The translations under genes were made by a program, and so were the position numbers. Positions 1 to 12,011 of a stretch of DNA of 64,000 nucleotides are shown piece after piece (the first letter of the stretch is position 1; every line of letters begins with the position of its first letter). Below the pieces are notes generated by a model, which had not been told where the DNA came from, made no database searches, and was given only the letters and a program-made list of their open reading frames with translations. Origin of the DNA: Crocodylus rhombifer (taxonomy: Eukaryota > Chordata > Crocodylia > Crocodylidae); contig JAVSML010025216.1 of the NCBI GenBank assembly GCA_038503035.1, positions 983,574 to 1,047,573 on the forward strand, given 5' to 3'.

Positions 1-229
1 GTTATGGATTACAGTGTCTAGATTTTACGTCAGGAAAGCAACACGACTATTACATTTTAAAATCCCACTGGACTACTGTATAAATAGGATTCAACATTTA
101 CTTTAATGACTGCTCTGTCTTCATCTCCTGGGTGATTCTCAGCAGTCTCTTGGAGTTATATTTAATTCCTGGAGTCTCCAGGGCAATTCTGGAGAGTTGG
201 CAACCCGTCCCAGTGCTAGCGGCCATTCG
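1..229. other. Upstream flank of CISD1 with a small dispersed-repeat fragment
   Basis: This is AT-rich sequence ahead of the CpG island. Positions about 150-213 contain nested short inverted motifs (GGAGTCTCCAGGG, CTGGAGAGTTGGCAACCC) that resemble the end of a widespread vertebrate MITE. That identification is from memory and weak. No coding exon is seen. Confidence 0.3.
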
Positions 230-411
230 CCTAAATCCGGGCTTGGTGCTGCAGGCCGCCTGCCTTCAGCACAAGCGCAGGGGAGCGGTTGCTCTCGGCC
301 GCCCTCGGTGCCTGCGGGCACTTGCTCCAGCGCGCCGGGCTAGGCCCGGCGTAGCGACCGCAGGGAGCGGCACCGCAGCGTGACGCTACGCGAAACCAAG
401 GCCGCGAAGGA

Positions 412-419
412 TGACGTCA
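412..419. promoter_or_regulatory. Consensus cAMP-response element
   Basis: The full palindrome TGACGTCA occurs once, about 290 bp upstream of the CISD1 start codon inside the CpG island. A CREB/ATF-family site is the known meaning of this octamer. Its use in this promoter is inference. Confidence 0.55.
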
Positions 420-611
420 AACCCCGTCGCTGCTGCCAGCCCCACCTCTGCTGGGCCCGCGACGGAAGCTCCCGAGGGCCAACCACCTCCACGAGGGGAG
501 GAACACAAGGAACCCGAGGAGGCGGCTGCTGAGAGCCTCATCATCGTGGTCATGCTAGGAGCGTGTCGGCACAGCCGGCAGCGCCGCGCGGCCCCTTTAA
601 GAGCGGCGGGG

Positions 612-620
612 CCCCGCCCC
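612..620. promoter_or_regulatory. GC box (Sp/KLF site)
   Basis: CCCCGCCCC lies about 85 bp before the CISD1 start codon, next to a CCTTTAAGAG stretch. Its place in a TATA-less CpG-island promoter fits a core-proximal Sp1-type site. Confidence 0.5.
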
Positions 621-701
621 CCAGGGCGTCTTTGGGCCCCGCGCTTGCGTGCCTGTTGCTGAGGAGCTTCTGTGTCCTCGAGGCAGACAGGCGGCGCAGT
701 C

Positions 702-732
702 ATGGGGCTAAGCGGCAACTCGGCTGTGCGGG
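702..732 (+). CDS. CISD1: CISD1 coding exon 1 (mitoNEET, N-terminus)
   Basis: This exon encodes residues 1-10 (MGLSGNSAVR) plus the first base of a split Val codon, then a GT donor (GGGTAGGT) at 733. Together with the exons at 13593 and 21145 it gives a 108-residue protein, the same length as human CISD1. CISD1 is an outer mitochondrial membrane protein that is anchored by an N-terminal helix and carries a labile 2Fe-2S cluster in the cytosol. It acts in iron/redox homeostasis and respiration. The start is chosen because it is the only ATG joining in frame to exon 2 and because the short polar leader before the membrane helix matches the family. The N-terminal ten residues differ most from the human protein, as is usual. 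Intron 1 is phase 1 and about 12.9 kb. Confidence 0.93.
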
Positions 733-3700
733 GTAGGTGCAGCCGGGCCGCGCCGCGAGCTGCAGCGTCCCGAGCGAGCGGGCGCCGGCACGGGGAAGCC
801 CCGCCGCGCCTTGCTCCGCCGTGACCTTGCCGGCGCGGCTGGACGCTGGATGCGCGTCGGCCTCGGGCGGGGGCGCCCTGCCGCGCCCGGGGCCTGGGAG
901 TGGGCTCTCCTGTGGGCGGCGAGGCCCGCGGGGTGTCCCCCACGTAGGGAGCCGCTGGCCTGGCGCAGCCGGGGCCCCTGCGAGCTCCTGAGTGCCAGGC
1001 TGTGCAGGAGACTGAAGCGGGATGAGCGGCCCGAGGGAAGCGCCGGGGCTGCTGCGCTGCATTTAAAAGCCCCTGGATGGGAGCCTCTTTTCCTCTTCAG
1101 TAGCGCACCTTTGTTTCTTTAAAGTGACTTGCAAAAGTGGCCATCCTGCCTGAGCGAGTGTGGCACTCACGTGTTCTTCAACTCATGACAATGAATTAAA
1201 CTATTTTTGGAAAACTGGTTCCTTTCCTTTGCCCCCTGCTGAGGGGAAAGGGTAGGCTCCTGTGTATGATATTGTAGTCATGTGCCCTGGTGGCAGGTTA
1301 TGGCCAAGTTGATGATAACCTTGTTAGTCAAGAGAGGCTTGGGGAGGAGGGGCATTTGGTGAGCTACTGTCATTAGGAAAGGTGAATTGCATTGCTTATA
1401 TAATTGCCAAAAGTCACCCACGTGATGCTCTTAAGAGAAGAGCTTTAAGTCTCACTTGTTAGGTCAGTCTTTTATTAAACTCAAAAGTCCCATCACAGCT
1501 GGAATCAGGCAGCAGTTCCCCATTGCAGAGTCTTTGCTTGGATAGATTTTTTTCACCTTAAAGGCATGGAGAACAACTTGCTGTAACACTGTGTTGTCTG
1601 TTTGCATTACATTTGAAGCATGAAAGGTACCCCGTGATGGTGGCGAGGGGCGGGCATTTCTCTATTTGGTTCAGTGATGAACTGTCAGTAGATGTCAAAG
1701 GTGACTTTTTTTGATTGTTTGATTAGGAATAAAAGTTGTTTTTTGTTTTTTTTTTTTTCAAAAATGCCCTACCCCCACACTTATGTATATGAAAGTTTAA
1801 TAACTCCTTTCCTTCTTTGATTTCTCTCTCTCCTCTCCCTTTCTCCCCCATTCTCTTTTCCAAAAAAGAAGGGGAGCTTCAGAACTAGCTTATAAGCTGC
1901 TCACTGAAACTCATACTCTAGGGAACAAGAGTTAATTTGCAATCCTTAATTTGCATAAAATGAGGTTGGAAAAGAGAACAAATTTTTTGGTAGCTGGTAT
2001 AAGAGTAAAGGGGCTGCCTGTAAAGTAGCACATAGAAGAGCAGTGAAAGTCCCATAAAAAGGAAGGGGTATCAAGGATTGCTGAGATGTATGTCTGGTAA
2101 AAGTGGAGCATCCTCATGCCCACAGTGATATTAGGATTATTATGGTGCCTCAGTAACTTTCTTTGGGATGAGGAAGTCACTGGGAGAATAATGGTAAAAA
2201 GGAAATACCTTGGGTGGGGGAGGTCTGCTTCTGAGGCATAGGCAGGGAGAAGGAAAAGACTTGATAATTGGATTTTGTCTAGGGAGAAATAGGCTTAGCA
2301 GGGTCTGTGGATAGCAGTACCTTCTTATCCATCAGCTGGGTAGAAGAAGCTAGGCCTCTTCTTCTGCTTTCCTGTCATGGATACCAGCCTCTGGCTAATT
2401 GGATATTTACTTGGAGATGTAAGTCAAAGGTGTCTGCTCATGAAGACTTATTTCTTCTTTGGAGACCCTCTCTGTGCATAGCTGTTACTGTTCCAGGGCA
2501 CAAAAAGTGTCACTGTTTACTGGTATGTGAGTGCTCTTAAATGATGTAAGCTTAGCCTTCAAGAAGGCAAGTTACAAGGATGTTTAGTGGTCTGGCTTCT
2601 GTTCTGAACTTCCTGTCTCTGTCGTCTTGCTCCTACAAGGTGTATGGTAACAGACAGTATGGTCTGGACCACAGTTTAGTCAGTCACTTATTTTTTTGGT
2701 TGCCAAACATACCTGATCTTCACATAACAGTGCTTTATTTATTGTGTTGTTATTGCAGTCAGTTTAAAACTGCAGGTTAAAACTGGCCACTGCCTCATGT
2801 TTCTTGCAAATGCTGCGATTCACAAAAAGTGGTTTATTTGCTTCACTGACTACTGCTTTCACTCTAGAGTTCAGCTGTGGCAGTTTATCTTGGGCTGCAC
2901 AGTTGTCTGAGATGCAGTCAGTTGATCTCAGTGGTGTATGGGAGGAAACTGAGATGGCAGGTACCAAGTTAAGCGTGGTGAACAGTCCATTGATTGTCCA
3001 CTTCTAAATCCATGTTAAAATGTTTGGTAACACTTCACTGTACTGCCAAATAGTGTTCTGTTGAATCGTAGAAGATGGGGTATAAAACAAACTTGTTCTT
3101 GTGCCAGAACCTATTTAAAGGAGCTCATACCAGATGATGGAGTGTCACAGTTCATGCAAATAAGTCTTCTGTAAAGCTTGGGTAGATCTTCTAGATCTTG
3201 CCTTGAAGACCCATCCAAGAGACCCACTGATATTTCCAGTGTAATGTTTTTGGCCTGAGACTGGAGGGGAGGGAAAACATGATGACTGAACTTCTTGCAT
3301 TCTGAATGGGAAATCTTGACATACATTCTCCTGATGGTAGCTTGATGCATAAACTTGTTCCTTTCATCATGAGAATTCATGTTTTATTACCAAATTGCTC
3401 TCTTTCACCTTTATTCTGCACTTACTACTTTGCTACACTTTCTTCTGTCAGTTCACTTCTAGTTTTGTTGCTGTTCCCTTTCCTTATTTTTTTTTTTTTT
3501 TCTTTCAGCCTCCTTTTGTTTTTCTTACTGCTGTGGGTATCGTCCAGTGTCCACTACAGAAAATGTCCTTCGCCAGCAATATGAAAGTAACTTACTTATT
3601 TCAAGTTCCTCATGTCAGGAATGGATACAAAGACCTACTTTGAAATTGAGAACCTAAACTAAGTCTAGAATTTGACACAACCTATCAAAAGATTAAAAAT

Positions 3701-4164
3701 AGGAATATTAGTATATTTGCTGTCAAATTCTTTCTCCAGCCACCGAACTGGTGGAGCTTGCTGGCTGAGCATCTGGCATTAGGTTCATTTATATGGTTTT
3801 GACAGCTGTGCACTTTCAGAAAAGGCCAAAGTGAATGCTTCCTTGTGTATTTGACTACTTGAGAAATAGGCTTGGAACTGAGAAAATGGAAAAGCTGCTT
3901 TTTTTTTTTTTTTTTTTAACTATGAATATAAATAAGGTGTAAAAGAGGACTTCTGTAATCTTTCAGTGTCCAAAGTCTAGAAAACATTGGGTCAGGTCTC
4001 TAATTACAAATAACTTCCTTTTGTTTAGTTGGTGTTTAAATAGAAGTCCTGTTTTGATTAACTTGCTTATTTCTGTATCAAACACTTCATAAAGTAGTTT
4101 GTTCATTGCATTTTTATAATGCAGTTTTCATGTACACTTCCTACTGCCTGCTATTTCTATAGAT

Positions 4165-4390
4165 CAGGGGTGGCAATATTCTTGGGCAGGGTGCCAAAAA
4201 CACCCTTAATGTTGACTTACAACATGTTGGCATAGCAGGGCTGGACAGTTGGGGAGCTGCAAGAGGCCTGATCCTTGTTGTGGCAGTGCAGCCCTGCCCC
4301 TTCCCTGCGGTCCACCTCAGGCAAACGTGCCAAGCTAAATGCCTTTGCATGCTATGCTCTGGCACCTTAGCTGGTGGTTGCCTATGCTTG
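4165..4390. repeat. hAT-like MITE, family B copy 1
   Basis: It starts CAGGGGTGGCAATATT and ends in a degraded inverted version of that end. The interior matches the copy at 20210-20436 over most of its length, including a shared block reading CTTGTTGTGGCAGTGCAGCC. CAGGGGTGG ends are typical of hAT superfamily non-autonomous elements. No convincing 8 bp target duplication survives here. Confidence 0.55.
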
Positions 4391-5240
4391 CTATATAGTA
4401 TACACTACTGAAAAAGGCATCACTTGTGCTGTGTTAAGCATACCAAGCGTATTCAGCTGTTTGGACCACATTACACTTCACTACAGAACAATTACCTTAC
4501 TGTTCACAGTGTTAGTAAATTCAATTGATAAATCAGTTAGCTGCTTGCATCTTGTATAGATGCTACTTCAGTCACTATCAGTGCTGTGCAGCAAGTTTGG
4601 GTTTATAGCTGCAGCAGTAAACATGACTGGGAAGAAAATTGGCAGCAGTAGTAGCTTATTTACAGCTTTTTCCCAAAGCAATACAATACATTGAGCAATA
4701 ACAGCTATACCTAATAAAACAACATTTTATATCATTTATAACTTTTGAAAAAAACCATACAGTAAGATTATACCTTTTGCCAATTTAAACAAAATCGGAA
4801 CAGAACATAGTGGATGATGATAGAAAGAAAAGATGAACAAAGTAGTCAATGTTAAAACAAACCATGAGGATCTGGTTGGTTTTTTGTTTTTTGCTTTTTT
4901 TTTTTCCCCTTTTGTGGGGTGGGTGGGGCCTTTATTCTTTGTGCAAGTAATGCAGATATAGCTACGGAGTATAGGAAAGGCTCCAAAGTGTTAGGAAACA
5001 ACCGTATTGTTTTTGTTTCATTAGCCCAGTATTTAAATTTTCATTTAAACAGACCATTTTCCTCTTATTTTTTCAAAAAAACAAGATGACAAATGATTTA
5101 AGTTAATCATTCTTCCCATGAATGGGCCATACAATAAAATGGACTTTACCATGGACTTAGACCTTTAGGTTGCTTACAGATGGTTAAAAAATAAAAGGAA
5201 AACACCTGGTGCCTTACTGCAAGAAGCAGCACATTACTTT

Positions 5241-5393
5241 GACCCAGCTCCGCAGCATCTGTATAGATTGGGTGGTTCAGCAGGGCTTTTTGGTGCTTTT
5301 TATCTAAAGCTGAGTCAATTAACTGTTAAATAAAAGTGCCAAAAAAGCCCCACCAAAACATCTGTATAGACCGGGTGCTGGGCGAGCTGGGTC
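5241..5393. repeat. Palindromic fold-back MITE (about 153 bp)
   Basis: The ends are inverted copies (GACCCAGCTC on the left and GAGCTGGGTC on the right). The two halves pair along most of their length, including CATCTGTATAGA against its complement and the GGCTTTTTTGG-type segments. The unit is essentially one long hairpin without coding potential. Confidence 0.6.
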
Positions 5394-6747
5394 CAACTAA
5401 CACACTGCCTCTTCTGGACATGTGCTGGGCTTGGCATAGGAATGCATGGAGTTTATGTAAAATGCCATTTTTGTTTTGTGGTGTTCTTATTGTCTGCAGG
5501 CAGCCTTAATGGTTCCATAACTGTCTTATTTTTTTAGGAAAAAAAATCCAAACTCCACACAAGGCTTGTTTTGCTCTAGTATTTACATGTTCAGTGTACT
5601 TATTTTAGCTCACTTTTTTGTCAAAGTAGATTCCAAAGTATTTGAAATAAGACACCTCTAGTTTCTTTGCTGTAAAAACCATACTTATTTTCTCCCTTCA
5701 TTCCCAAAGACCAATACCTTGGTTTTTAGCTGTGAGGATTTCCAAGCTATTTTGAGGTGCCATGCTGCTCAAAAGCATCTAGTAACCTTTGGAGACCTAG
5801 TTGGGATTGTGACGCTATTAATGCATCATTTGCATAAAACAGGATGGGGATAGGGTTGTTCAAATGCAAGATCATGTATGCATGGAATTGATTCACTGTT
5901 GACATCTATTTTAGATCATTCAGGAATAAATTAAAAAGTAGCAGAGCACGCAGATGTCCTTGTTGTACTCCTGTCTTAGTTGTTAACTGTTGGACAGGGC
6001 ACAGCCTATCCCATAACAGTCTAGATGCTGCATTTGAATAGTAAGTAACAATTTATTGTAAGACAACTTTATCTGTTGATGTTGTTGCCAGCTTCTGTAA
6101 TTTTAATGTCTGTGGAGTCAGAAGCTCCACTGAGATTTATGAAGGTTATCTACAAATGACTATCTTTTTTATGTGTTTAGATGTTAAATAGTGCAGCCTC
6201 AAGAAGTGGTCCTTGCAGGAATAGCATTCTGAAGAAATTTGGCTTGAATTGACCTGCTGAAAAATCTAAGTTATAGAGGATGACTAAGCATGACTAGTTT
6301 CCTGCAGACACAGCTGTTCTCACCAGTCACTTGATGGGAACATACTTTGACCACCTACCTTGTATAGTGGCAATAGTGCTGCTAGCCTAATGAGCTCGTT
6401 GGAAGCAGTGGGGACCGCATTTTGAATTTGTTTCTACCTACATGCACCTTGGCATAAATCACAAGTGAATTTATTGACGGAGATGAATAAGTTATTTAGG
6501 GGGTGTACTGATATATTGGTGGTATAGCAGATGGGCACCAGTAAAAGGAAAATGAACATTATTAGCTACACGGACCAAAAAAAGCCAATTGCTGATAATG
6601 TCATCATTAAATGCCACAGGCATGCGCACAGTTGCAGTATGCATGTGGCCAGGAATGCAGCCAGGCAGTGTGGAGAGCAGTGCCCTGCTGGTAAGTCTGG
6701 TGGGAAAGGGGTGTGTGGGAGGGAAGGGGCATGGGGGGGGGGGCAGA

Positions 6748-9340
6748 TTCATAGATTGTTAGGGGCTGGAAGGGACCTTGCAGATCATTGGGTCCAGCCC
6801 CCCCACTCTAAGCAAGAAGACAACTGGGGTCAAGTGACCCCAGCTAGGTGACTGTCCAGTCTCCTCTTGAAAACCTCCAGGGTAGGTGACTATACCACCT
6901 CTGGAGGGAGTTTACTCCACAGTCTGGACACCCTGACTGTGAAGGAGTTTTTCCTGGTCTTAGGCCTGAAGCAGCCTTCTAGGAGTTTGTGTCCATTGGT
7001 CTTGTTCTTCCCCAGGGGTGCCCTAGTGAACAGTTGTTCACTGAGCTCCTGATGCACTCCTGTGATATAGTAGTAAGCCACTATAAAATTCCTTCTCAAC
7101 CTTCTCTTCTTTAGGTTAAAGAGGCCCAGGTCCCTCAGCCTTTCCTTGTATGGCTTGCTTTGCAAGTCCCTGATCATATGGGTGGCTCTTTTCTGGACCC
7201 TCTCAAGCTTTTCCACGTTCTTATTGAAATGTGGCGCTCAGAACTGGATGCAGTATTCCAACTGTGGTCTCACCAGCACTGAGTATCACTTCCTTAGTTT
7301 TACACGAGATGCATCTGTTGATGCATACCAGCGTGTTGTTTGCCCTGCTGGCCACCACCTCACACTGACGGCTCATGTTCATGCAATGGTCAATCATTAC
7401 CTTGGTCCCTTTTAGCTGTGGTGCAAGTGAAGCTGTCACCACTGAGCCTGTATGTATGTTGAGGGTTGTTTGCCCCCAGATTAAGTTTAACACTTTTAAG
7501 TGTAAGGTGCTCCATCTGGTTCCAGTTTGCCCAACTCAAGCCTGTCCAGGTCTGCCTGTATCTGCAGCCTATCTTCTGACGTGATCACACTGCCCCATAA
7601 CTTGATGTCATCTGTGAACTTGGCCAACGAACTTTTCACTTCCCCCATCCAAATCATTGATAAAGATGTTGAAAAGCACCGGTCCAAGCACAGATCCCTG
7701 AGGGACACCACTGGCTGCTTCACAGCAGGACAACATGGATCCATTCATGAGAACTCTCTGGGTCCTACCTGTAGCCAGTTTCCCACCCACTGAACCGCCG
7801 AGCAGCTGAGCCCACAATCTTCCAGTTTTCCCACAAAAGTATTGTGGGATACTAGATCAAAAGCCTTTTGGCAGTCTAGGTATATAACATCTGCCTCGTG
7901 TCCTGGTGGCAAGAGATCTGGTTGTAGGAGATGAGATTGGTAAGTCAAGACCTACCTGCAACAAAGCCATGCTGGCTGCTGTTCAGAAACTTGCCTTCCA
8001 TGAGTGTATTGCACACAGATTTTTTTAAATAATGAGCTCTTCTAGAATTTTCCCTGGGATAGAGGTTAGGCTGACCAGCCTATAGCTTCCTGGTCCTCCC
8101 TCTTTCCCCTTCTTGAAGATGGGCACAATGTTGGTCCTCTTCCAATCCTCAGGGATCTCCGCTGTGCGCCATGAATTCTGAAAGAGCTTTGCCAGGGGTT
8201 CCGCGGTGACCTCGGCCAGCTCATTCAGGAATCTCAGATGAAGTCTATCCAGTCCTGCTGACTTGGAAATGTCTTGCTTTTCTAGTTGGTATTGCACCCA
8301 CTCAGCATCCACAGTGGGAAGGCTGTCATTCCTGGCATGCCCCCTGTGAGCCTTAACTTGCTTGTCTTTCCCCATGGTCCAGTGAAATGGAGAACCAAAG
8401 TGGGCACTCAGGAGTTCAGTTTTTTCCTGAATGTCAGTTTCCAGCTGTCCCGAGGTATTAAGCAGGGGTCCCACAATTCCACTTGTTTTCCTTCTGCCTA
8501 CATACCTAAAGAAGGACTTCTTATTGTCCTTGATTCCTGTGGCTAACCTAAATTCAGTCACTGCCTTGGCTTTCCTGATCACTTCCCTGCAAGTGCTGGC
8601 CACTAATATATAGTCCTCCTTGAGGACCGTCCCTAGCTTCCACTGTATGTATATCTTTTCCCCCTCTCTTCCCTACCCCCCCCCGAGGACCACAATGTGC
8701 TTGTTAAACCAGGAGGGCTTGCCAGCCCATCTGCTTACCTTTCCTCTTTGCAGGAACAGTTTTCTTTTGTGCTTTGAGGATTGTATCCTTGAGCAACAAT
8801 TACCCTTCATGAACCCCATTTGCCTTCCCTTCCTGGTCCCACATTGCCTCCCCTACTAATGCTCTGAGCCTGTCGAAGTCAGCATTTTTGCAGTCCAGGA
8901 CTTCAATCCTGCTGGTTGGTTTGTCAGCTTTGTAGTGGATGGTGAACCTGATAATTTCATGGTTGCTGTCACCCAGGTTGCCCTCAGTATTCAAGACACA
9001 CACCAGATCACCTCCCTCGGTCAAGACCAAGTCTAGGAGAGCGTTACCTCTAGTTGGCCCTTGTGCTTCCAGGATCAGGAGGAGCACCTCAGTTGCAGTC
9101 AGGAAACTGCATGAACAACCTGACGTAGCCAAGTGTTCCTTCCAGTCTGTGTAGGCAGTTGAAGTCACCAATGACAACCAAGTCCCTTGCATGTGTGGCC
9201 TCTGTCAGTTCGAGAGAACTCCAGATCCAGTTCCTCTCCTTGGTTCGGTGGTAAATGCCTACAGTTAGGTTTCTCTTACCTTGCGCTGTTCCCCCTCCCC
9301 CCTGCCCAGTAGCTTGACCCAGAGTGTTTCAAGACCGAGG
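6748..9340 (-). mobile_element. CR1-type LINE, 5'-truncated, antisense in CISD1 intron 1
   Basis: The minus strand reads the end of the endonuclease domain, the whole reverse transcriptase and the C-terminal region of a CR1 ORF2. The 3' end lies at 6748, where the inverted tail (CATAGATTGTTAGGGGCTGGAAGG) resembles other CR1 tails in the window. Recognisable pieces are an endonuclease fragment at 8800-9192, an RT N-terminal block at 8025-8603 (with the IPEDWKRTNIVPIFKKG signature), the RT core at 7496-7948 (FDLVSHNT, then [20 protein letters not shown]) and a C-terminal block at 6890-7216 (ERVQKRATHMI, ending RLWSKLPPEVV). Frames change several times and the YADD-type Asp pair reads FTDD, so it is dead. 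It inserted opposite to the direction of CISD1 transcription. Confidence 0.9.
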
Positions 9341-10163
9341 GCCCCATAGTAACGGAGTCAGGAAGGGGTAGGCACTGTCCAGCCAGGACAGTGAATGCAA
9401 CCCTGGGGTAGAGCCACGAGTGGCTTGTTTGGGGGGTGGGCAGAGGGGGTGCAGGAGGGAGAAATGGGGGGGAAGCCTGGGGGGCATGTGCCCCCTGGAT
9501 TTGTGTGGGGTGAGGGTGGGCTGCTTGCTGTGGGCTTGGCCAGAGACAGTGCTGGCCTCTTCCCAGTGGTGGAGCTGAGGCAGGGCTCTGCTCAGGGCGG
9601 GTGGCAGTGGCGCTGGGAAGGGTGGCTACAGGGTATGTTATAGCCAACTCTCCCAGTGCCACTGCTATGCACCCCACCCCTGCCTGCCCCAAGCGCAGCC
9701 CCACCAGGAAGAGGCAAGTGTAACCTCTGGCCCTGTGCCTGCTGTGGACAGTCTGTCCTCGCCCCACACACACTTCTAAGGGGCACATACCTGCCTTGTT
9801 TCCCCTGGGGTTGTATGCAACAGCAGGGAGCTAGGCCTATGTCCCCGTGTGCCCATGGATCTGTCTTGCTTTCAAGGTTGCATGCCCAGCCAAGGCAGCG
9901 AAGTGTCTGCCCCTGTCCCACTCCCTTCGTCACTGTGGGGGCCTTGATTTGTCCTTCCCCCCTGCTTCCCAAAATGCTCCTTCCCTCCCCACCACAGACT
10001 TGCTGGCAGGAGGCTGCTCTCCAAGCTGCCAGGCTGCATTCCTGTAAATTGGCTTTGGGCTGCATTCCTGTAAATTGGCTTTGGGATTGGTATCGGCTGA
10101 TATGGTTGGTTAATAATCGGCCTTTGGTATTGGCCAAGAAAATCTTTATTGGTTCATCCCTAA
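9341..10163. repeat. Possible hAT-family non-autonomous element (GC-rich body)
   Basis: A GC- and G-run-rich segment abuts the CR1. It is followed by a duplicated 29 bp phrase (around 10027-10084, CATTCCTGTAAATTGGC twice) and a stretch rich in ATCGG/CCGAT, and it finishes TTCATCCCTA at 10163. ATCGG-rich sequence with a CATCCCTA end is typical of some hAT elements. The opposite end cannot be seen, perhaps because the CR1 inserted there. The open frames here are long only because of GC content. Confidence 0.3.
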
Positions 10164-10459
10164 AATTATTCACTTTTTTGTAGCATAGTATTATAAACCT
10201 TAAGAATCAGTATGTGCATGTATAATGCGCAGATACACATTTGTATTCATTCTGGCTTTTAGTTATTTTTTTAAAGTATAAAAGATTAAATTTTTTGTTT
10301 GCTGACCAAAATCACTCCTCCCTACTTGCAGGTTCTTCTTGTTATCGGGTATTTGATGGCTTTCATAGTGTCTGAGCTGAAAAATCTCAATGAAGTTTTG
10401 ATTTTTATGGAAATGTTCCTGAATGTGATGCAAGGTTTTTGTGCTGTTAGTGATGCTAT

Positions 10460-10720
10460 AGCTATGATGGTCTAGGAATTGAGACAAAAGCTTTTTAGGG
10501 GTGATATTTTTAATTGGGCCAACTACATGGATGGAATAAAGCTCAACAAGCTTAAGAATGCAAGGCATGATGAAGAATGCCTTGCCTTGCATTCTAAACC
10601 TTTTTTAACTTTATTCCAACCATGCAATTGGCCCAATTAAAGATATCACCCCTAAAAAGCCCTTGCCTCATGCAAATTTATTTGAGTTAATAGCTTAATT
10701 CCTAGATGCTGCTGTTGATT
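10460..10720. repeat. Fold-back element with about 80 bp near-perfect arms
   Basis: The left arm (10490-10569) and right arm (about 10580-10660) are inverted copies. AAGCTTTTTAGGGGTGATAT pairs with ATATCACCCCTAAAAAGC, and GAATGCAAGGCA pairs with TGCCTTGCATTC around a short loop. A weaker outer pair (TCTAGGAATT against AATTCCTAGA) extends it to about 10460-10720. The phrase GGGCCAACTACATGGATGG recalls the TTATTAGACCAACTACATAG motif at 32160, suggesting a shared repeat family. Confidence 0.6.
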
Positions 10721-11824
10721 TTGAGGGGTGTTTTCAGAATGCATCTTTCTTTAACGGTGACTTAAGCTGGTGTTATGTGAGAGCTCCTTATTTTCCCCAT
10801 CCCAAGACAGAGTTGAATTTTTGTTCAGCTTTGTTTTGCCATATTGCCTTGACTTGCCAAGAGAAGTGTCCCTGGGGCTATATCTAAAGTGTTTGTTGTG
10901 TTCCCCATTGGCTTAAGTAGAAGATAATGACTACCTGGGAATTAGTCAAACAGCCAGGAAAAATGTGAGTTGTAGCTTGGTCCTTATTTGATTGGCTGCG
11001 CTGAACCTGGGGAAAGCAGCTGCATTTGGGAGGTGGCCCTTTTATTTTGAAGTTGGAAAAAATTTTTCAGTTGGGGGGGAAAAAAAGGATACACAGAGTA
11101 TCCTTTAACTTCTACTGTCTTTTGAAACTACTGCAGTACTGCCTTTGACCTTCAGCTATTTTGTTTGTTTGTTTTTCTACTTCTCTTGTACTCTAAAGAG
11201 GAAGGCAGGGGTCTTTAATTTGTCTCTGTTTGTCAGAAGCAGATTTCTCTGAGACCTATTTTAAAGGAGACCTACCATAGACCTAGTTCTATTGGGAACT
11301 CGGACATGGTGGTCCACGAATTTATAGGAATGGGAGTTGACCACCTCCCAGACAATACATTTTCTGCAGCCTAGCCACTCCTGAATATATTTGCCTGCAA
11401 CGTATTTTTTTTCCTGTCCTTCATATTGTTAGGAGGCTGTTGGGGATGTTGACCTTGGATAAGGGTCCTGCTAAGTTAAAATAGAATCCCCTTTTTCTCC
11501 AAAAACTTCTTGCCGTCTCCTAGCTCTTTACGCTGTGAAAATAGATTATAATATTTTGGCAGTTCTTGATATGAAGCTTAAAGCTGGAAAACTTGTTCTA
11601 TACGAACAGATTTTAGTTTAAAAAAAAAAAAATCTCCCTTTTATTTTAATTGTTGCAGCATTGTATACCATGAAGTGCAAAAATAAGTTATGAATGTTTG
11701 TAATCTTTGGATGGAGAGTCCATCTGATATTTAATTGCTGGACACTTGCAAGGTATTAAATATATTCTTCTATGCTTTGTTTATAAAACAGATGAACAAG
11801 GTTCTTTTCCTTTTAATGTTATAC

Positions 11825-12011
11825 CAGGGGCTGGCAATTATTTTGGGTAGAGGGCTGCTTACTGAGTTTTGGCAAACCATTGAGGGCAACATGACAGGCA
11901 GCCCAGGGCAGATTAATATTAATTTTCTAAATATTTTAGGGGCCCCGCGGGCTGGGTAGAATGGCCTGGTGGGCTGCATCCAGCCCCCGGGCTGCATTTT
12001 GCCCACCCCTG
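11825..12011. mobile_element. hAT-like MITE, family A copy 1, with 8 bp target duplication
   Basis: The ends are CAGGGGCTGGCAA and the inverse of CAGGGGTGGGCAA. The flanks are TGTTATAC (11817-11824) and CGTTATAC (12012-12019), an 8 bp duplication with one difference, which is the hAT hallmark. The interior matches 22456-22643 closely (ACTGAGTTTTGGCAA, GACAGGCAGCCCAGGGCAG, GGGGCCCCGC). Confidence 0.8.

Larger units (their letters stand above)
230..1060. promoter_or_regulatory. CISD1: CpG-island promoter of CISD1
   Basis: The stretch is GC-rich with dense CpG, in sharp contrast to the AT-rich sequence on both sides, and it encloses the first coding exon at 702-732. It holds a full palindromic CRE, a GC box and no obvious TATA box, as expected for a housekeeping gene encoding a mitochondrial protein. 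The many open frames through it on both strands result from the low stop-codon density of GC-rich DNA and are not genes. The exact transcription start cannot be read from sequence. Confidence 0.85.

Noticed and set aside
386..1122. Several 80-185 codon frames on both strands around CISD1 exon 1
   Set aside because: They lie in the CpG island, where stop codons are rare. Their composition is Pro/Arg/Ala/Gly only, and they show no domain and conflict with the clear exon 1.
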